A stretch of 64,000 nucleotides of DNA from CAZDXB01 sp964509335 (lineage in GTDB: Bacteria > Bacteroidota > Ignavibacteria > Kapaibacteriales > UBA2268): the NCBI GenBank assembly GCA_964509335.1, contig CAZDXB010000001.1:62001-126000 (forward strand), read 5' to 3'. The translations under genes and the position numbers were made by a program. Shown here piece after piece: positions 42,650-51,379 of this stretch (positions within the stretch are counted from its first letter, which is position 1; every line of letters starts with the position of its first letter). The notes under the pieces were generated by a model that was not told where the DNA came from, did not search any database, and worked only from the letters and a program-made list of their open reading frames with translations.

Positions 42650-44295
42650 TGAAAATGAAGAAGTATAAATATGTATTGATTTCTATTCCGGTTCTCGTCG
42701 CCGTTTTCCTATTAATCGGGGCTACGAACTCTTACTATTATAAAATAAACAAATCGTTCGACATTTTCGGCGAACTTTTTCGTCAAATATCCAGAAATTA
42801 CGTCGAGGAAGTTGACCCTGAAGTTTTGGTACAGCAGGGCGTTTACGGTATGCTTAACTATCTCGACCCTTATACCGTTTATTTCGGCGAGGAAGAAATC
42901 GAGGACGCAGACATCGCCGCTACCGGTTCTTATACCGGCATAGGAATAACGGTTGGTTTCCGGGATAGTATGATGACCATAGTCGAAGTTCACGACGGTT
43001 ATCCAGCTGATTTAGCCGGCGTCAGAGTGGGAGATAGGATATTAAAAATCGATACGGTAACGATTTTAAACTCCCTCCCAAATGAATTGAGACAATACAC
43101 CAGAGGAGAAGCGGGCGGTTTTCTGAATTTGACCGTCTTACGCGGAAACTTAAAGGACACTTTGGAATTTCGCTTGAAAAGAGAAGAGATAAAGCTCAAG
43201 AACGTATCTTATTACGGAATGATAAACGACTCCGTCGCTTATATAAAAATCGATAGATTTACTCGCAATACTGTTGAAGAAACAAGCGAGGCGTATAGGA
43301 ATTTGAACAGACTGAACGACTTAAAAGGATTGATAATCGATTTAAGAAACAACCCCGGCGGCTTGCTTGGTTCGGCGGTAGGTTTGTGCGAGATGTTTGT
43401 TCCCAAAAACAGTTTGGTCGTTACGACAAAAAGCAGAAATAAAGTTGAGAGGGAATTCAAGACTTTCTTGAAACCCACCGCTCCGAATTTGAAGCTGGCT
43501 ATACTAATTAACGGCTCCAGCGCGTCAGCCGCCGAAGTTGTAGCGGGGGCTATACAGGATTTGGATCGCGGGTTAATCGTCGGAAAACGCTCGTTCGGCA
43601 AGGGATTGGTGCAGTCAATTTACGAACTGCCGCACAATACGGCTGTTAAAATGACTACTTCTAAATACTATACTCCTTCAGGAAGATGCATACAAAAGAT
43701 AAATTACGGAAGTAAAGACGACGGCGTTCCGGACACCAGCTTATACAAAACTAAAAACGGGAGATTAGTGGAAGAGTCGCTGGGTATTAAACCCGACTCT
43801 ACTGTTGAGGAAAGCGAACCTTCTTATTTTGTCAGGGATTTAATGCTAAAAGGTATGTTCTTTAAATTCGCTAATATTTACACTTCTAAATTAGACGAGT
43901 TGCCGTCTGACTTTTCACTCGACGATAAAACCGTCGAAGATTTTTATAAATACTTGGAAGACAACGATTATTATTATCAAACGCCGCTTAACAGCAAGAT
44001 TGACGAAATGGTCGCTATGGCTAAGAAAGAAAAATTGGACGGCGAAATAGAGAAAAAACTTAAGGAACTGAAAAAAAATATTCAAAGGGAAGAAAAAGAT
44101 ATATATCACAAACACAAGAAAGAGATGAAGGAAATATTGGAGCGGAAAATCGCCAGAAGACTTTTGAGCGGCGAAGAATTTATAAAATTAGAATTAACGG
44201 ACGATATATACGTTAAAACGGCTTCTAATCTGCTTTCCGGCGAATCATACGGAGGGCTATTAGGAATCAATAACGATAAAGGAGAAAGAAATTAA
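42649..44295 (+). CDS. ctpA: C-terminal processing peptidase (S41 family)
   Basis: A 548-residue protease. A membrane anchor or uncleaved signal (about 8-28) places it in the periplasm. PDZ domain (about 85-170) with GIGITVGFRD and GDRILKID, then the S41 core (about 190-360) with GSSASAAE in which Ser293 aligns with the catalytic serine, and FGKG with Lys318 as the general base. The extended C-terminal part (about 430-548) is charged and helical. It trims periplasmic proteins from hydrophobic C-termini and may cut outer-membrane or TonB-system proteins. Coupled by one base to glyS. Confidence 0.93.
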   Translation: MKMKKYKYVLISIPVLVAVFLLIGATNSYYYKINKSFDIFGELFRQISRNYVEEVDPEVLVQQGVYGMLNYLDPYTVYFGEEEIEDADIAATGSYTGIGITVGFRDSMMTIVEVHDGYPADLAGVRVGDRILKIDTVTILNSLPNELRQYTRGEAGGFLNLTVLRGNLKDTLEFRLKREEIKLKNVSYYGMINDSVAYIKIDRFTRNTVEETSEAYRNLNRLNDLKGLIIDLRNNPGGLLGSAVGLCEMFVPKNSLVVTTKSRNKVEREFKTFLKPTAPNLKLAILINGSSASAAEVVAGAIQDLDRGLIVGKRSFGKGLVQSIYELPHNTAVKMTTSKYYTPSGRCIQKINYGSKDDGVPDTSLYKTKNGRLVEESLGIKPDSTVEESEPSYFVRDLMLKGMFFKFANIYTSKLDELPSDFSLDDKTVEDFYKYLEDNDYYYQTPLNSKIDEMVAMAKKEKLDGEIEKKLKELKKNIQREEKDIYHKHKKEMKEILERKIARRLLSGEEFIKLELTDDIYVKTASNLLSGESYGGLLGINNDKGERN

Positions 44296-44340
44296 TTTTT
44301 TTAAACAACAAAATCATATTACTTTCGTATTTTTTAGATG

Positions 44341-44387
44341 ACAATATGTCGCGACAATATTGTAGCGGCTTTTTCGTTTTATTTTTG
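44341..44387 (+). promoter_or_regulatory. rpoD promoter with nested palindrome
   Basis: TTG (44360-44362), a 17-base spacer and TATTTTTG (44380-44387) fit the Bacteroidota promoter pattern, with a start near 44394 and a leader of about 43 bases. Overlapping the TTG is an inverted repeat (44341-44363) of 7-base arms ACAATAT/ATATTGT enclosing the palindrome TGTCGCGACA, a possible operator. Confidence 0.55.
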
Positions 44388-44436
44388 CTAAAGCGTTTAG
44401 GAGTTCTAATTTTCAAATTAGAAAGGGGAGTCGTTA

Positions 44437-45297
44437 ATGCGAATAACAAAACAGTACACAAATAGAGAATCTCAATCGCTCGATAAATACTTGCAAGAAA
44501 TCGGCAAGGTCGATTTGCTCAGCGCCGACGAAGAGATAGAACTGGCGCGAGAAATCAAAAACGGCGGAAGAAAAGCGGGTTTTGCTTTGGAAAAGCTGGT
44601 GAAAGCTAATCTTCGTTTCGTCGTATCCGTAGCTAAACAATATCAAAACCAAGGACTGTCTCTCGGCGACTTGATAAACGAGGGCAATTTGGGATTGATT
44701 AAAGCCGCGAAGAGATTCGACGAAACCAGAGGATTTAAATTTATCTCTTACGCCGTTTGGTGGATACGTCAGTCTATATTGCAAGCGTTAGCCGAGCAAT
44801 CGAGAATAGTGCGACTTCCTCTTAACAGAGTTGGCGCTTTAAACAAAATAGGAAAAAAGTTTAGCGAGCTTGAGCAAAAATACGAACGCGAACCTACAGC
44901 GGGCGAAATAGCCGACCAATTAGAGATGACCGTGCCGGAAATCGCCGAAACGATTAAAATATCCGGCAGACATCTTTCCGTGGACGCCCCTTTCGTCCAA
45001 GGCGAGGACAATAGATTGCTCGACGTTCTTCCCAACGATATGCAACCGCCGCCCGATTCCGAATTGATGAGGGAATCGTTGCGTAGAGAAGTAAAACAAG
45101 TTTTAACGACTTTATCTACAAGAGAATCCGAAGTGATTAAGCTTTACTTCGGATTGGACGGTCAATGCTTGACCTTAGAAGAAATCGGCGATAAATTTAA
45201 TTTAACCAGAGAGCGCGTGCGGCAGATTAAAGAAAAAGCTATTAGGAGATTGAGACACGCTTCCCGTTCGAAAGCTCTAAGAGCTTATTTAGGATAA
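44437..45297 (+). CDS. rpoD: Primary RNA polymerase sigma factor (RpoD/SigA)
   Basis: A 286-residue primary sigma factor lacking region 1.1, as usual in Bacteroidota and Chlorobiota. Region 1.2 (SLDKYLQEIGKVDLLSADEE), region 2 (ANLRFVVSVAKQYQNQGLSL, INEGNLGLIKAAKRFDETRG, then FKFISYAVWWIRQSI), region 3, and region 4 with TLEEIGDKFNLTRERVRQIK. It directs housekeeping transcription, and the TTTG/TAnnTTTG promoters in this window are consistent with it. Followed by lipA after a 53-base gap; no terminator in between. Confidence 0.97.
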   Translation: MRITKQYTNRESQSLDKYLQEIGKVDLLSADEEIELAREIKNGGRKAGFALEKLVKANLRFVVSVAKQYQNQGLSLGDLINEGNLGLIKAAKRFDETRGFKFISYAVWWIRQSILQALAEQSRIVRLPLNRVGALNKIGKKFSELEQKYEREPTAGEIADQLEMTVPEIAETIKISGRHLSVDAPFVQGEDNRLLDVLPNDMQPPPDSELMRESLRREVKQVLTTLSTRESEVIKLYFGLDGQCLTLEEIGDKFNLTRERVRQIKEKAIRRLRHASRSKALRAYLG

Positions 45298-45350
45298 TAG
45301 TTTTAAGCGCCGCTAATCTCAATCCCAATAAAACCAAAATTGAGTTAATA

Positions 45351-46217
45351 ATGCGGAAACCCACTATAGAGCGAGACGATAGGGCGAGACGCCCGAGTTG
45401 GTTGAAAGTAAAAGCTCCGGGCGGAGAAAAATACTCCGAAATTAGAACTTTGACGCGCTCGAAATCCCTGCATACAGTTTGCGAGGAAGCGCATTGTCCC
45501 AACATTGGCGAATGCTGGAGAAAAGGTACGGCTACCTTTATTATACTGGGCGACGTATGCACTCGCAATTGCAGATTTTGCGCTATACGCTCCGATAAAC
45601 CAAAGCCTCCAGACCCGAGCGAACCCGCCCAAGTCGCCGAAGCCGTTAAAAAAATGGACTTGAAACACGCCGTTATAACTTCCGTTACTAGAGACGATTT
45701 GGAAGACGGCGGAGCCGAAATTTGGGCTAAAACTGTAAAATCAATTCGAGAGCTTAATCCGAATACGACCGTAGAAGTTCTCATACCGGATTTTCAAGGC
45801 GATAAAGCCTATTTGGAAACTGTTTTGGCTACTAAACCGGATATCCTGAACCACAACGTCGAGACGGTTCCGAGATTATATTCTCAAGTCAGACCCAAAG
45901 CGGATTACAATACATCATTACGCATTCTGCGACATAGCGCGAAATTAGGTTTCAGGACTAAATCGGGGATTATGGTAGGCTTAGGTGAAACTAACGAGGA
46001 AATATACAAAACGCTGAAAGATTTAAAAGAAAACGGCGTTCATATAGTAACGATAGGGCAGTATTTACAGCCTACCAAGAAACATTTGCCCGTGAACAGA
46101 TTCGTTACGCCGAAAGAATTTTCGGAATATAAAAAATTCGGCGAAAGCATTGAAATTGAATATGTTCTTTCGGCGCCGCTTGTCCGTAGTTCATACAACG
46201 CCGCGAACTATGTCTAA
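45351..46217 (+). CDS. lipA: Lipoyl synthase
   Basis: A 288-residue radical SAM enzyme. The auxiliary cluster cysteines are Cys44, Cys49 and Cys55 (CEEAHCPNIGEC), the radical-SAM triad Cys70, Cys74 and Cys77 (CTRNCRFC), and the RSSY motif near residue 279 binds the auxiliary cluster. It inserts two sulfurs into octanoyl groups on E2/H-protein domains. The stop overlaps the start of the MBL gene by 8 bases. No lipB is nearby. Confidence 0.97.
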   Translation: MRKPTIERDDRARRPSWLKVKAPGGEKYSEIRTLTRSKSLHTVCEEAHCPNIGECWRKGTATFIILGDVCTRNCRFCAIRSDKPKPPDPSEPAQVAEAVKKMDLKHAVITSVTRDDLEDGGAEIWAKTVKSIRELNPNTTVEVLIPDFQGDKAYLETVLATKPDILNHNVETVPRLYSQVRPKADYNTSLRILRHSAKLGFRTKSGIMVGLGETNEEIYKTLKDLKENGVHIVTIGQYLQPTKKHLPVNRFVTPKEFSEYKKFGESIEIEYVLSAPLVRSSYNAANYV

Positions 46218-46980
46218 GAAAGTAGTAGTTATGGGAACCGGCACTTCGTCGGGAGTTCCGACCGTTAGCTGTAAATGCCCCGTTTGCACATCTAAAGACC
46301 CTAAAGATAAAAGACTTCGCTCTTCAGTTTTAGTTGAGTCTGATACCACTAGAATAGTAATTGATTCTTCGCCTGATTTCCGCCGGCAGATGTTAAAATA
46401 CGACGTTGATAAATTAGACGCCGTCGTTTTCACTCACTGCCATTTCGACCATATCGGCGGTTTCGACGATATTAGAGCTTTCAATTACACTTCGGGCGCT
46501 CCCGTTCCGATATATCTTATGCCTATAACGTTTGAGAAAATCAAAAGGACGTTTTATTACGCGTTTGGCGAGCTGGAGCAGGAAGGCGGAGGCGTTCCGG
46601 CGGTGGCGCCCTTTTTTATCGAGGACAAACCGTTCAAAATAGGAGATATCGACATTACGCCTATCCCGCTTTTACACGGAAAAATGAAAGTTCTCGGTTT
46701 CAGAATCGACGATTTCGCCTATTGCACAGACGTAAACCAAATTCCCGAAGAATCTTATTCGCTCTTGAAGAATTTGGACTGTCTAATTCTCGACGCGTTG
46801 CGATATACTAAGCATCCCACTCATTTTTCGTTGGACGAGGCTATCGCGGAAAGCGGGAAAATAAACGCCGGCAAAACTTATTTTACTCATATCGCTCACC
46901 AGATTAAACATTCGGAATGCCAAGCGCGACTTCCCGAAAGTTTTTACCTAGCATACGACGGTCTTGTATTGAAAATATAA
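46210..46980 (+). CDS. MBL-fold metallohydrolase, PhnP-like
   Basis: A 256-residue metallo-beta-lactamase-fold protein started at the ATG at 46210, since the family begins with VVVMGTGTSSGVPTV; an in-frame ATG 60 bases upstream lies inside lipA. Metal ligands: HCHFDH (His76, His78, Asp80, His81), the HGKMKVLGFRI His and Asp of CTDVN. A Cys trio near 21-26 (CKCPVC) is as in PhnP-type phosphodiesterases. PhnP opens 5-phosphoribosyl cyclic phosphate, but homologues without other phn genes have unknown substrates. Coupled to lipA. Confidence 0.88.
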   Translation: MSKKVVVMGTGTSSGVPTVSCKCPVCTSKDPKDKRLRSSVLVESDTTRIVIDSSPDFRRQMLKYDVDKLDAVVFTHCHFDHIGGFDDIRAFNYTSGAPVPIYLMPITFEKIKRTFYYAFGELEQEGGGVPAVAPFFIEDKPFKIGDIDITPIPLLHGKMKVLGFRIDDFAYCTDVNQIPEESYSLLKNLDCLILDALRYTKHPTHFSLDEAIAESGKINAGKTYFTHIAHQIKHSECQARLPESFYLAYDGLVLKI

Positions 46981-47061
46981 AATTTATCTATATCTTTACG
47001 ATTTTGTCAGACTGCAAACGGAGATATTTAAAGCGGAAATATAATTTTACGGAATAAGATT

Positions 47062-48603
47062 ATGAAATTAAAAATGCCGCCATTACATATTCAGATACTC
47101 CTCGCTCTTGGATTGGGAGTCGTTTTTGGAGCGATACTTAAAGTGGACCCACAAACTTTAATCGTAAGTTATAAAGACGAAGCGGTAGTAAAAAAACAAA
47201 AAGTCGAGAGATTTAAAGAAGTCAGATTTATTTTTTACGAAACGAAAGCCCAAAAGGAAATCGTCGAAGTCAAAGATTACGGCGAAGACGCTCAAATACA
47301 GATTGTCAAGTATTTCAAAAAGCTAAAACCGGCGACAAAGAGAAGATTAATCGTCGAAATATCATACGTAAACGACAAAGGAAAGACCGCGACGAAAAAG
47401 TTCGAAAACGCGGTTAAGTTAACTAAAGAGCCTACTATTGCCACTCAAATAAAGCCCGCCGGCGATTTGTTCATCCGGCTTTTGAGTTTTTTAGCTATTC
47501 CGCTGGTTATCGCGTCGCTAATAGTTGGCGCGGCGAGTTTGGAGGACGTTAAAAAAATTGGCAGAATAGGGGCGAAGACCTTTATCATATATATAATTAC
47601 AACATCGATTGCTATAACAATAGGTTTGACCGCCGCGAATCTGTTGAAGCCCGGAAAAAAAGTAGATAGCCAAACGAAGGAACGCTTGCTCGGCGAATTC
47701 CAAGACGATAGTTCCGAGGAGATAGTTGAGCAGTTGGAAGTTGACGTGGTTAATTTCTTCGTCGAAATCGTGCCGAAAAATCCAATTAAGGCTATGGCTA
47801 AAGGCAATATGCTTCAAATTGTCTTCTTCGCCGTTTTGTTCGGAATTACTTTGACTTTCATAGAAAAGAGAAAATCAAAACACGTCGTTCAATTTTTCGA
47901 CGGCGTCAGCGACGTAATGATAAAAATGGTCGAGTTTATTATGAAAATCGCGCCTATAGGCGTATTCGCTTTGATTGGCGCGACTATAGCTCAGTTCGGA
48001 TTTTCGATAATTTATACTCTCCTTTGGTATATAATCGCCGTTCTTATTGGCTTGCTTATCCAAACTTTGATAACTTATTCATTTTTGGCTAAGTTTTTGG
48101 GCGGCTTAAATCCTATAGATTTTCTCAAGGGAATGCGAAACGCGCAAGCTATAGCTTTTAGCGCGAGTTCCAGCGCCGCCACGCTTCCGGTAACTATCAA
48201 TTGCGCGGAAAGGAACTTGGGAGTTCCAAAACAAATAAGCGGTTTTGTTCTGCCCTTAGGCGCCACTATAAATATGGACGGCACCGCTTTATATCAAGGG
48301 GTAGCCGCGGTTTTCATAGCGCAGGTTTACGGCTTCGATTTGAATATAGCGCAACAGCTGACGGTCGTTATTACCGCCGTTCTAGCTTCAATTGGAACGG
48401 CTCCGGTGCCGGGCGTAGGAATAATTATGTTAGTTATAATATTGCAATCCGTGAACGTGCCGCCTCAGGGAATCGCTCTGATTTTAGGAGTAGATAGAAT
48501 ATTGGATATGTGTAGAACGGTTACTAACGTTACGGGAGACGCGGCTGTCGCTTCCGCCATCGCGGGGACAGAGCGCCGGAGGGACAAAAAAATTGAGAAA
48601 TAA
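47062..48603 (+). CDS. Dicarboxylate/amino acid:cation symporter (DAACS) with an extra domain
   Basis: A 513-residue transporter with the family signatures: SASSSAATLPVTIN, GFVLPLGATINMDGTALYQG, and LGVDRILDMCRTVTNVTGDA. Between the first membrane helix (about 8-27) and the GDLFIRLLSFLAIPLV segment (134-149) there is an insertion of about 100 residues (30-128), Lys/Glu/Val-rich and predicted beta/alpha, where normal members have about 20-30 residues. It would be extracytoplasmic. It probably imports glutamate/aspartate or C4-dicarboxylates with Na+ or H+. It converges tail to tail with the next gene, stop against stop. Confidence 0.9.
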   Translation: MKLKMPPLHIQILLALGLGVVFGAILKVDPQTLIVSYKDEAVVKKQKVERFKEVRFIFYETKAQKEIVEVKDYGEDAQIQIVKYFKKLKPATKRRLIVEISYVNDKGKTATKKFENAVKLTKEPTIATQIKPAGDLFIRLLSFLAIPLVIASLIVGAASLEDVKKIGRIGAKTFIIYIITTSIAITIGLTAANLLKPGKKVDSQTKERLLGEFQDDSSEEIVEQLEVDVVNFFVEIVPKNPIKAMAKGNMLQIVFFAVLFGITLTFIEKRKSKHVVQFFDGVSDVMIKMVEFIMKIAPIGVFALIGATIAQFGFSIIYTLLWYIIAVLIGLLIQTLITYSFLAKFLGGLNPIDFLKGMRNAQAIAFSASSSAATLPVTINCAERNLGVPKQISGFVLPLGATINMDGTALYQGVAAVFIAQVYGFDLNIAQQLTVVITAVLASIGTAPVPGVGIIMLVIILQSVNVPPQGIALILGVDRILDMCRTVTNVTGDAAVASAIAGTERRRDKKIEK

Positions 48604-48993
48604 TTATTTTTTGTTTGTCTCCAGTAAAACTTCGCCGTTGTTTATTATTCTGCCTTCTTGGATTAGATGGTACAAGACTTCCAGCTTCGAGCCTTCCAAA
48701 ATTTCCAATGTAGCTTCGGGACTTACAATTAGATTCAAGCACTTGGCGTCTTTTTCAACCGTAACTTTGCCGCTTATAACAACGTCGCTTTTTTCGGTCG
48801 GACAAACGCCTTCTACCCAAGTGTTTGGGTCGTGCCAAGAGCCGCCTGAAATTTTTGAGTTAACGGCGGTTATTTCTTGTTTTTCGGGTTTGTTTTTTGA
48901 CTCCCCCTTTTTATTTTCGCCGCAGGAAACAAATAAAAAGGCAATGATAACTGACGCTAAAAACAACGACATAAATGAATTATAGCTTTTCAT
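48604..48993 (-). CDS. Small lipoprotein with G8-like motif
   Basis: A 129-residue lipoprotein: hydrophobic segment, lipobox FVSC with Cys24 lipidated, a Lys/Glu linker (about 26-42) and a beta-rich domain (about 48-125). The motif GGSWHDPNTWVEGVCPTEKS, followed by DVVISGKVTV, is like the opening of the G8/pectate-lyase-like beta-helix domains (GxW..xTWxxGxxPxxxDxVxI). Here only the start of such a helix is present, so it may be a minimal version. It ends base-to-base with the symporter gene. Role unknown. Confidence 0.75.
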   Translation of the reverse strand: MKSYNSFMSLFLASVIIAFLFVSCGENKKGESKNKPEKQEITAVNSKISGGSWHDPNTWVEGVCPTEKSDVVISGKVTVEKDAKCLNLIVSPEATLEILEGSKLEVLYHLIQEGRIINNGEVLLETNKK

Positions 48994-49070
48994 ACACTCT
49001 CTTTTTTATAGTTTTAACACTTGTAAGTAATATAATATATATTTTTCAATTATAAAAAAAATATTTTAGT

Positions 49071-49084
49071 CAAAAGTAAGTTTG
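49071..49084. promoter_or_regulatory. Overlapping face-to-face -7 elements upstream of mnmA
   Basis: On the plus strand TAAGTTTG (49077-49084), on the minus strand TACTTTTG (49078-49071), both of the TAnnTTTG form. The plus one would start transcription around the mnmA ATG (49093), making a near-leaderless mRNA; the minus one could serve the lipoprotein gene ending at 48604. The plus element lacks an upstream TTG; the minus one has CAA (TTG on that strand) 22 bases away at 49101-49103. Confidence 0.35.
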
Positions 49085-49092
49085 TATTTGTT

Positions 49093-50178
49093 ATGGATAG
49101 CAATAAAGTATTAGTCGCGATGTCGGGCGGCGTTGATTCTTCAACTTCCGCCGCTTTGATGAAAGAAAAAGGATACGAGGTTGTAGGGGTTACTTTCAAT
49201 CCTTTTTTCGTAGAATCGGTTTACGATAAATCCGAATTTAAGCCGGATAAAGCGGTTGAAGACGCTAAAGCGGTATGCGACGAATTAGGAATTCCGCATA
49301 TCGAGGAGGATTATTTTGAGTTCTTTAGCGAAAACGTAATTGATTATTTTATCGAAAGTTATTTGCGCGGCTATACGCCTAATCCTTGCGTATTGTGTAA
49401 TCCAATTTTGAAATGGGGGAAATTGCTTGAAAAAGCCGACGAAATCGGAGCTAAATATTTGGCTACCGGACATTACGTCAATACAGTTTACGATGAGAAT
49501 ACGAGCAAGAGATTAATCGCAAAGGCAAAGGACAGCCGAAAAGACCAAAGCTATTTCCTGTGGAGGTTAAATCAAGAGCAAATTAGTAGGACAATCTTTC
49601 CTTTAGGCGCTTACGTAAAAGAGGAAGCTCGTAGAATCGCTAAGAATCTCGGACTTAAAGTTCACGATAAATCTGAATCTCAAGAAGTTTGTTTCGTAGC
49701 GGACGGCGATTATAAACGATTTTTAAAAAAAGCCGTTCCCGATAGAATCAAAAAAATTAGCGAAGGGGATATTGTGTTTCGCGGCGAAGTTATCGGGAAG
49801 CACGCGGGCTATCCTTTTTATACTGTCGGGCAGAGACGAGGACTCGGAGTGTCTCACAAACAACCGCTTTACGTAATCAACATCGACGCCGAGAATAACG
49901 TTATCGAAGTCGGTCTTGAAGAACAGCTTTACAGAGACGGATTGTTCGCCGGCTCAATTAATATAGTCGGTCGCGATTCTCTAGACGGAGATATAGATTA
50001 TACTGTTAAAATTCGCTATAAAGATAAAGGATCCAAGGCGAAATGCGAAACTCTCGGCGACGGAAGAATTCGAGTAAAATTCTACGAGAAACGTCGAGCT
50101 ATTACTCCCGGTCAGTCGGCGGTAATATACGAAGGAGAACGCTTGATAGGAGGCGGAATTATCGAGAGCGCTTTTTGA
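49093..50178 (+). CDS. mnmA: tRNA-specific 2-thiouridylase
   Basis: A 361-residue ATP pyrophosphatase-type enzyme: PP-loop SGGVDS (11-16), catalytic Cys99 in TPNPCVLCN, and partner Cys200 in SQEVCFV. It thiolates U34 of tRNA-Lys, Glu and Gln using sulfur from the cysteine desulfurase relay. No ribosome site is visible; the -7-like box lies only a few bases from the start. The 3' end overlaps the convergent GT4 gene by 20 bases. Confidence 0.96.
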   Translation: MDSNKVLVAMSGGVDSSTSAALMKEKGYEVVGVTFNPFFVESVYDKSEFKPDKAVEDAKAVCDELGIPHIEEDYFEFFSENVIDYFIESYLRGYTPNPCVLCNPILKWGKLLEKADEIGAKYLATGHYVNTVYDENTSKRLIAKAKDSRKDQSYFLWRLNQEQISRTIFPLGAYVKEEARRIAKNLGLKVHDKSESQEVCFVADGDYKRFLKKAVPDRIKKISEGDIVFRGEVIGKHAGYPFYTVGQRRGLGVSHKQPLYVINIDAENNVIEVGLEEQLYRDGLFAGSINIVGRDSLDGDIDYTVKIRYKDKGSKAKCETLGDGRIRVKFYEKRRAITPGQSAVIYEGERLIGGGIIESAF

Positions 50179-51379
50179 TAAGTTTTCTGTATTCTTCCGT
50201 CATTACGCCTACGTTCTTTTCCCAAGAGAAATTCTTTTTTACGTATTCGCGCGCTTTTTCTCCTGTTTTTTTAGCGAAATCCGGATTTTGTAACAATTTT
50301 AATATGAAATTTACCCATTCGTTTACGTCTTTAGCTATAAACAAACCGGATTCTTCGTCGCCGGGTATGCCTTCCGCCGCAATAGGGCTAGCAACTACAG
50401 GTAGTTCCATAGCCATCGCTTCCAAAATCTTGATTCTTATTCCGCCGCCGACAAAAAGCGGAGCGACGTAAACCGAGGCGGCGTTTAAGTAGGGCTGGAC
50501 TTTATCTACAAATCCTATCGCTTCGACGCCAAATTCTCCGTAGCTATTTAATTTGTTTGGGATTGATTTGCCAAGCAGTTTCAACTTAGCGTTTGGGATT
50601 TGCTTTTTGATTTCGGGAAGAACGTTTTCAAACAACCAGACCAGTCCGTTAACGTTGTGAACCCATTTGTAATTGGTCGCTATAATCATTTCATTAGGAT
50701 TTCTATCCGCTGTCGCGTTGGGCTTCCATTCCTTTAAATCAACTCCTGCGCTCGCCAATTTAACGTTAGCGTCGGGCGATAATTCCTCGGCTCTTTTTTT
50801 ATCCTCTTCGGTTATAGCGAAGCAAACGTCGCAGCTTTCGAAAAACTCGTTTTCTTTTTTTCTAAGAATCTCGGCTTGCTTTTCTAAATAAAACCTAGTC
50901 GGCGAAAATTTCGATAGAGTTAGGGCGTATCTTTTCCAAATGAGCCACTCGATGTTGTGCAATCGCAGCCCCATAGGTATATTTTGTTTTCGCTTTGCAA
51001 ACAATCCTAGAGGAGCTACGCAAGAATGGTCGGCGTGGATTATGTCGAATTTCTTATCTTCAAGACTTTGCTCGAGGAGCTTAAGGGCGTTTTTGTTGGA
51101 AAATTTCTCGACGTAAAGCGAGTAGCCGCCTACAGCAGATTTCAATATTTTTATCGGTGAGTTTTCCGTATCGCTTTTGCATAGTATTACGTCGGCGTAT
51201 TCTCTTGCTTCGGATAAGCCTTCTTCGGTTATGTCTTGGTTGGAGACGCAAAATAGCGTAACGTCGGCGTCTTGCGCTTTGAACTGTTTTGTTATATTCG
51301 CTATGCCGATTTTTCCGCCGTCGTTGGGAGGGAAAGGCAATCGGGGAGTTATTTGCAAAATCTTTATTTTTTCAGCCAT
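50159..51379 (-). CDS. Glycosyltransferase family 4
   Basis: A 406-residue GT-B enzyme. The N-terminal Rossmann half begins KILQITPRLPFPPNDGGKIGI; the C-terminal half has the nucleotide-sugar binding part with PLFVGGGIRIKILEAMAMEL, then PVVASPIAAEGI, as in GT4 enzymes (the E in KILEAMA aligns with the conserved EX7E motif). No membrane segment. Its start overlaps the end of the GT2 gene by 16 bases, so the two are one operon. Probable role: a retaining transferase building a surface polysaccharide or glycolipid. Confidence 0.9.
   Translation of the reverse strand: MAEKIKILQITPRLPFPPNDGGKIGIANITKQFKAQDADVTLFCVSNQDITEEGLSEAREYADVILCKSDTENSPIKILKSAVGGYSLYVEKFSNKNALKLLEQSLEDKKFDIIHADHSCVAPLGLFAKRKQNIPMGLRLHNIEWLIWKRYALTLSKFSPTRFYLEKQAEILRKKENEFFESCDVCFAITEEDKKRAEELSPDANVKLASAGVDLKEWKPNATADRNPNEMIIATNYKWVHNVNGLVWLFENVLPEIKKQIPNAKLKLLGKSIPNKLNSYGEFGVEAIGFVDKVQPYLNAASVYVAPLFVGGGIRIKILEAMAMELPVVASPIAAEGIPGDEESGLFIAKDVNEWVNFILKLLQNPDFAKKTGEKAREYVKKNFSWEKNVGVMTEEYRKLIKKRSR

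Noticed and set aside
46985..47061. Promoter of the symporter gene
   Set aside because: TATCTTTA is present but no TTG at proper distance; left out as a feature and mentioned only as a variant word.
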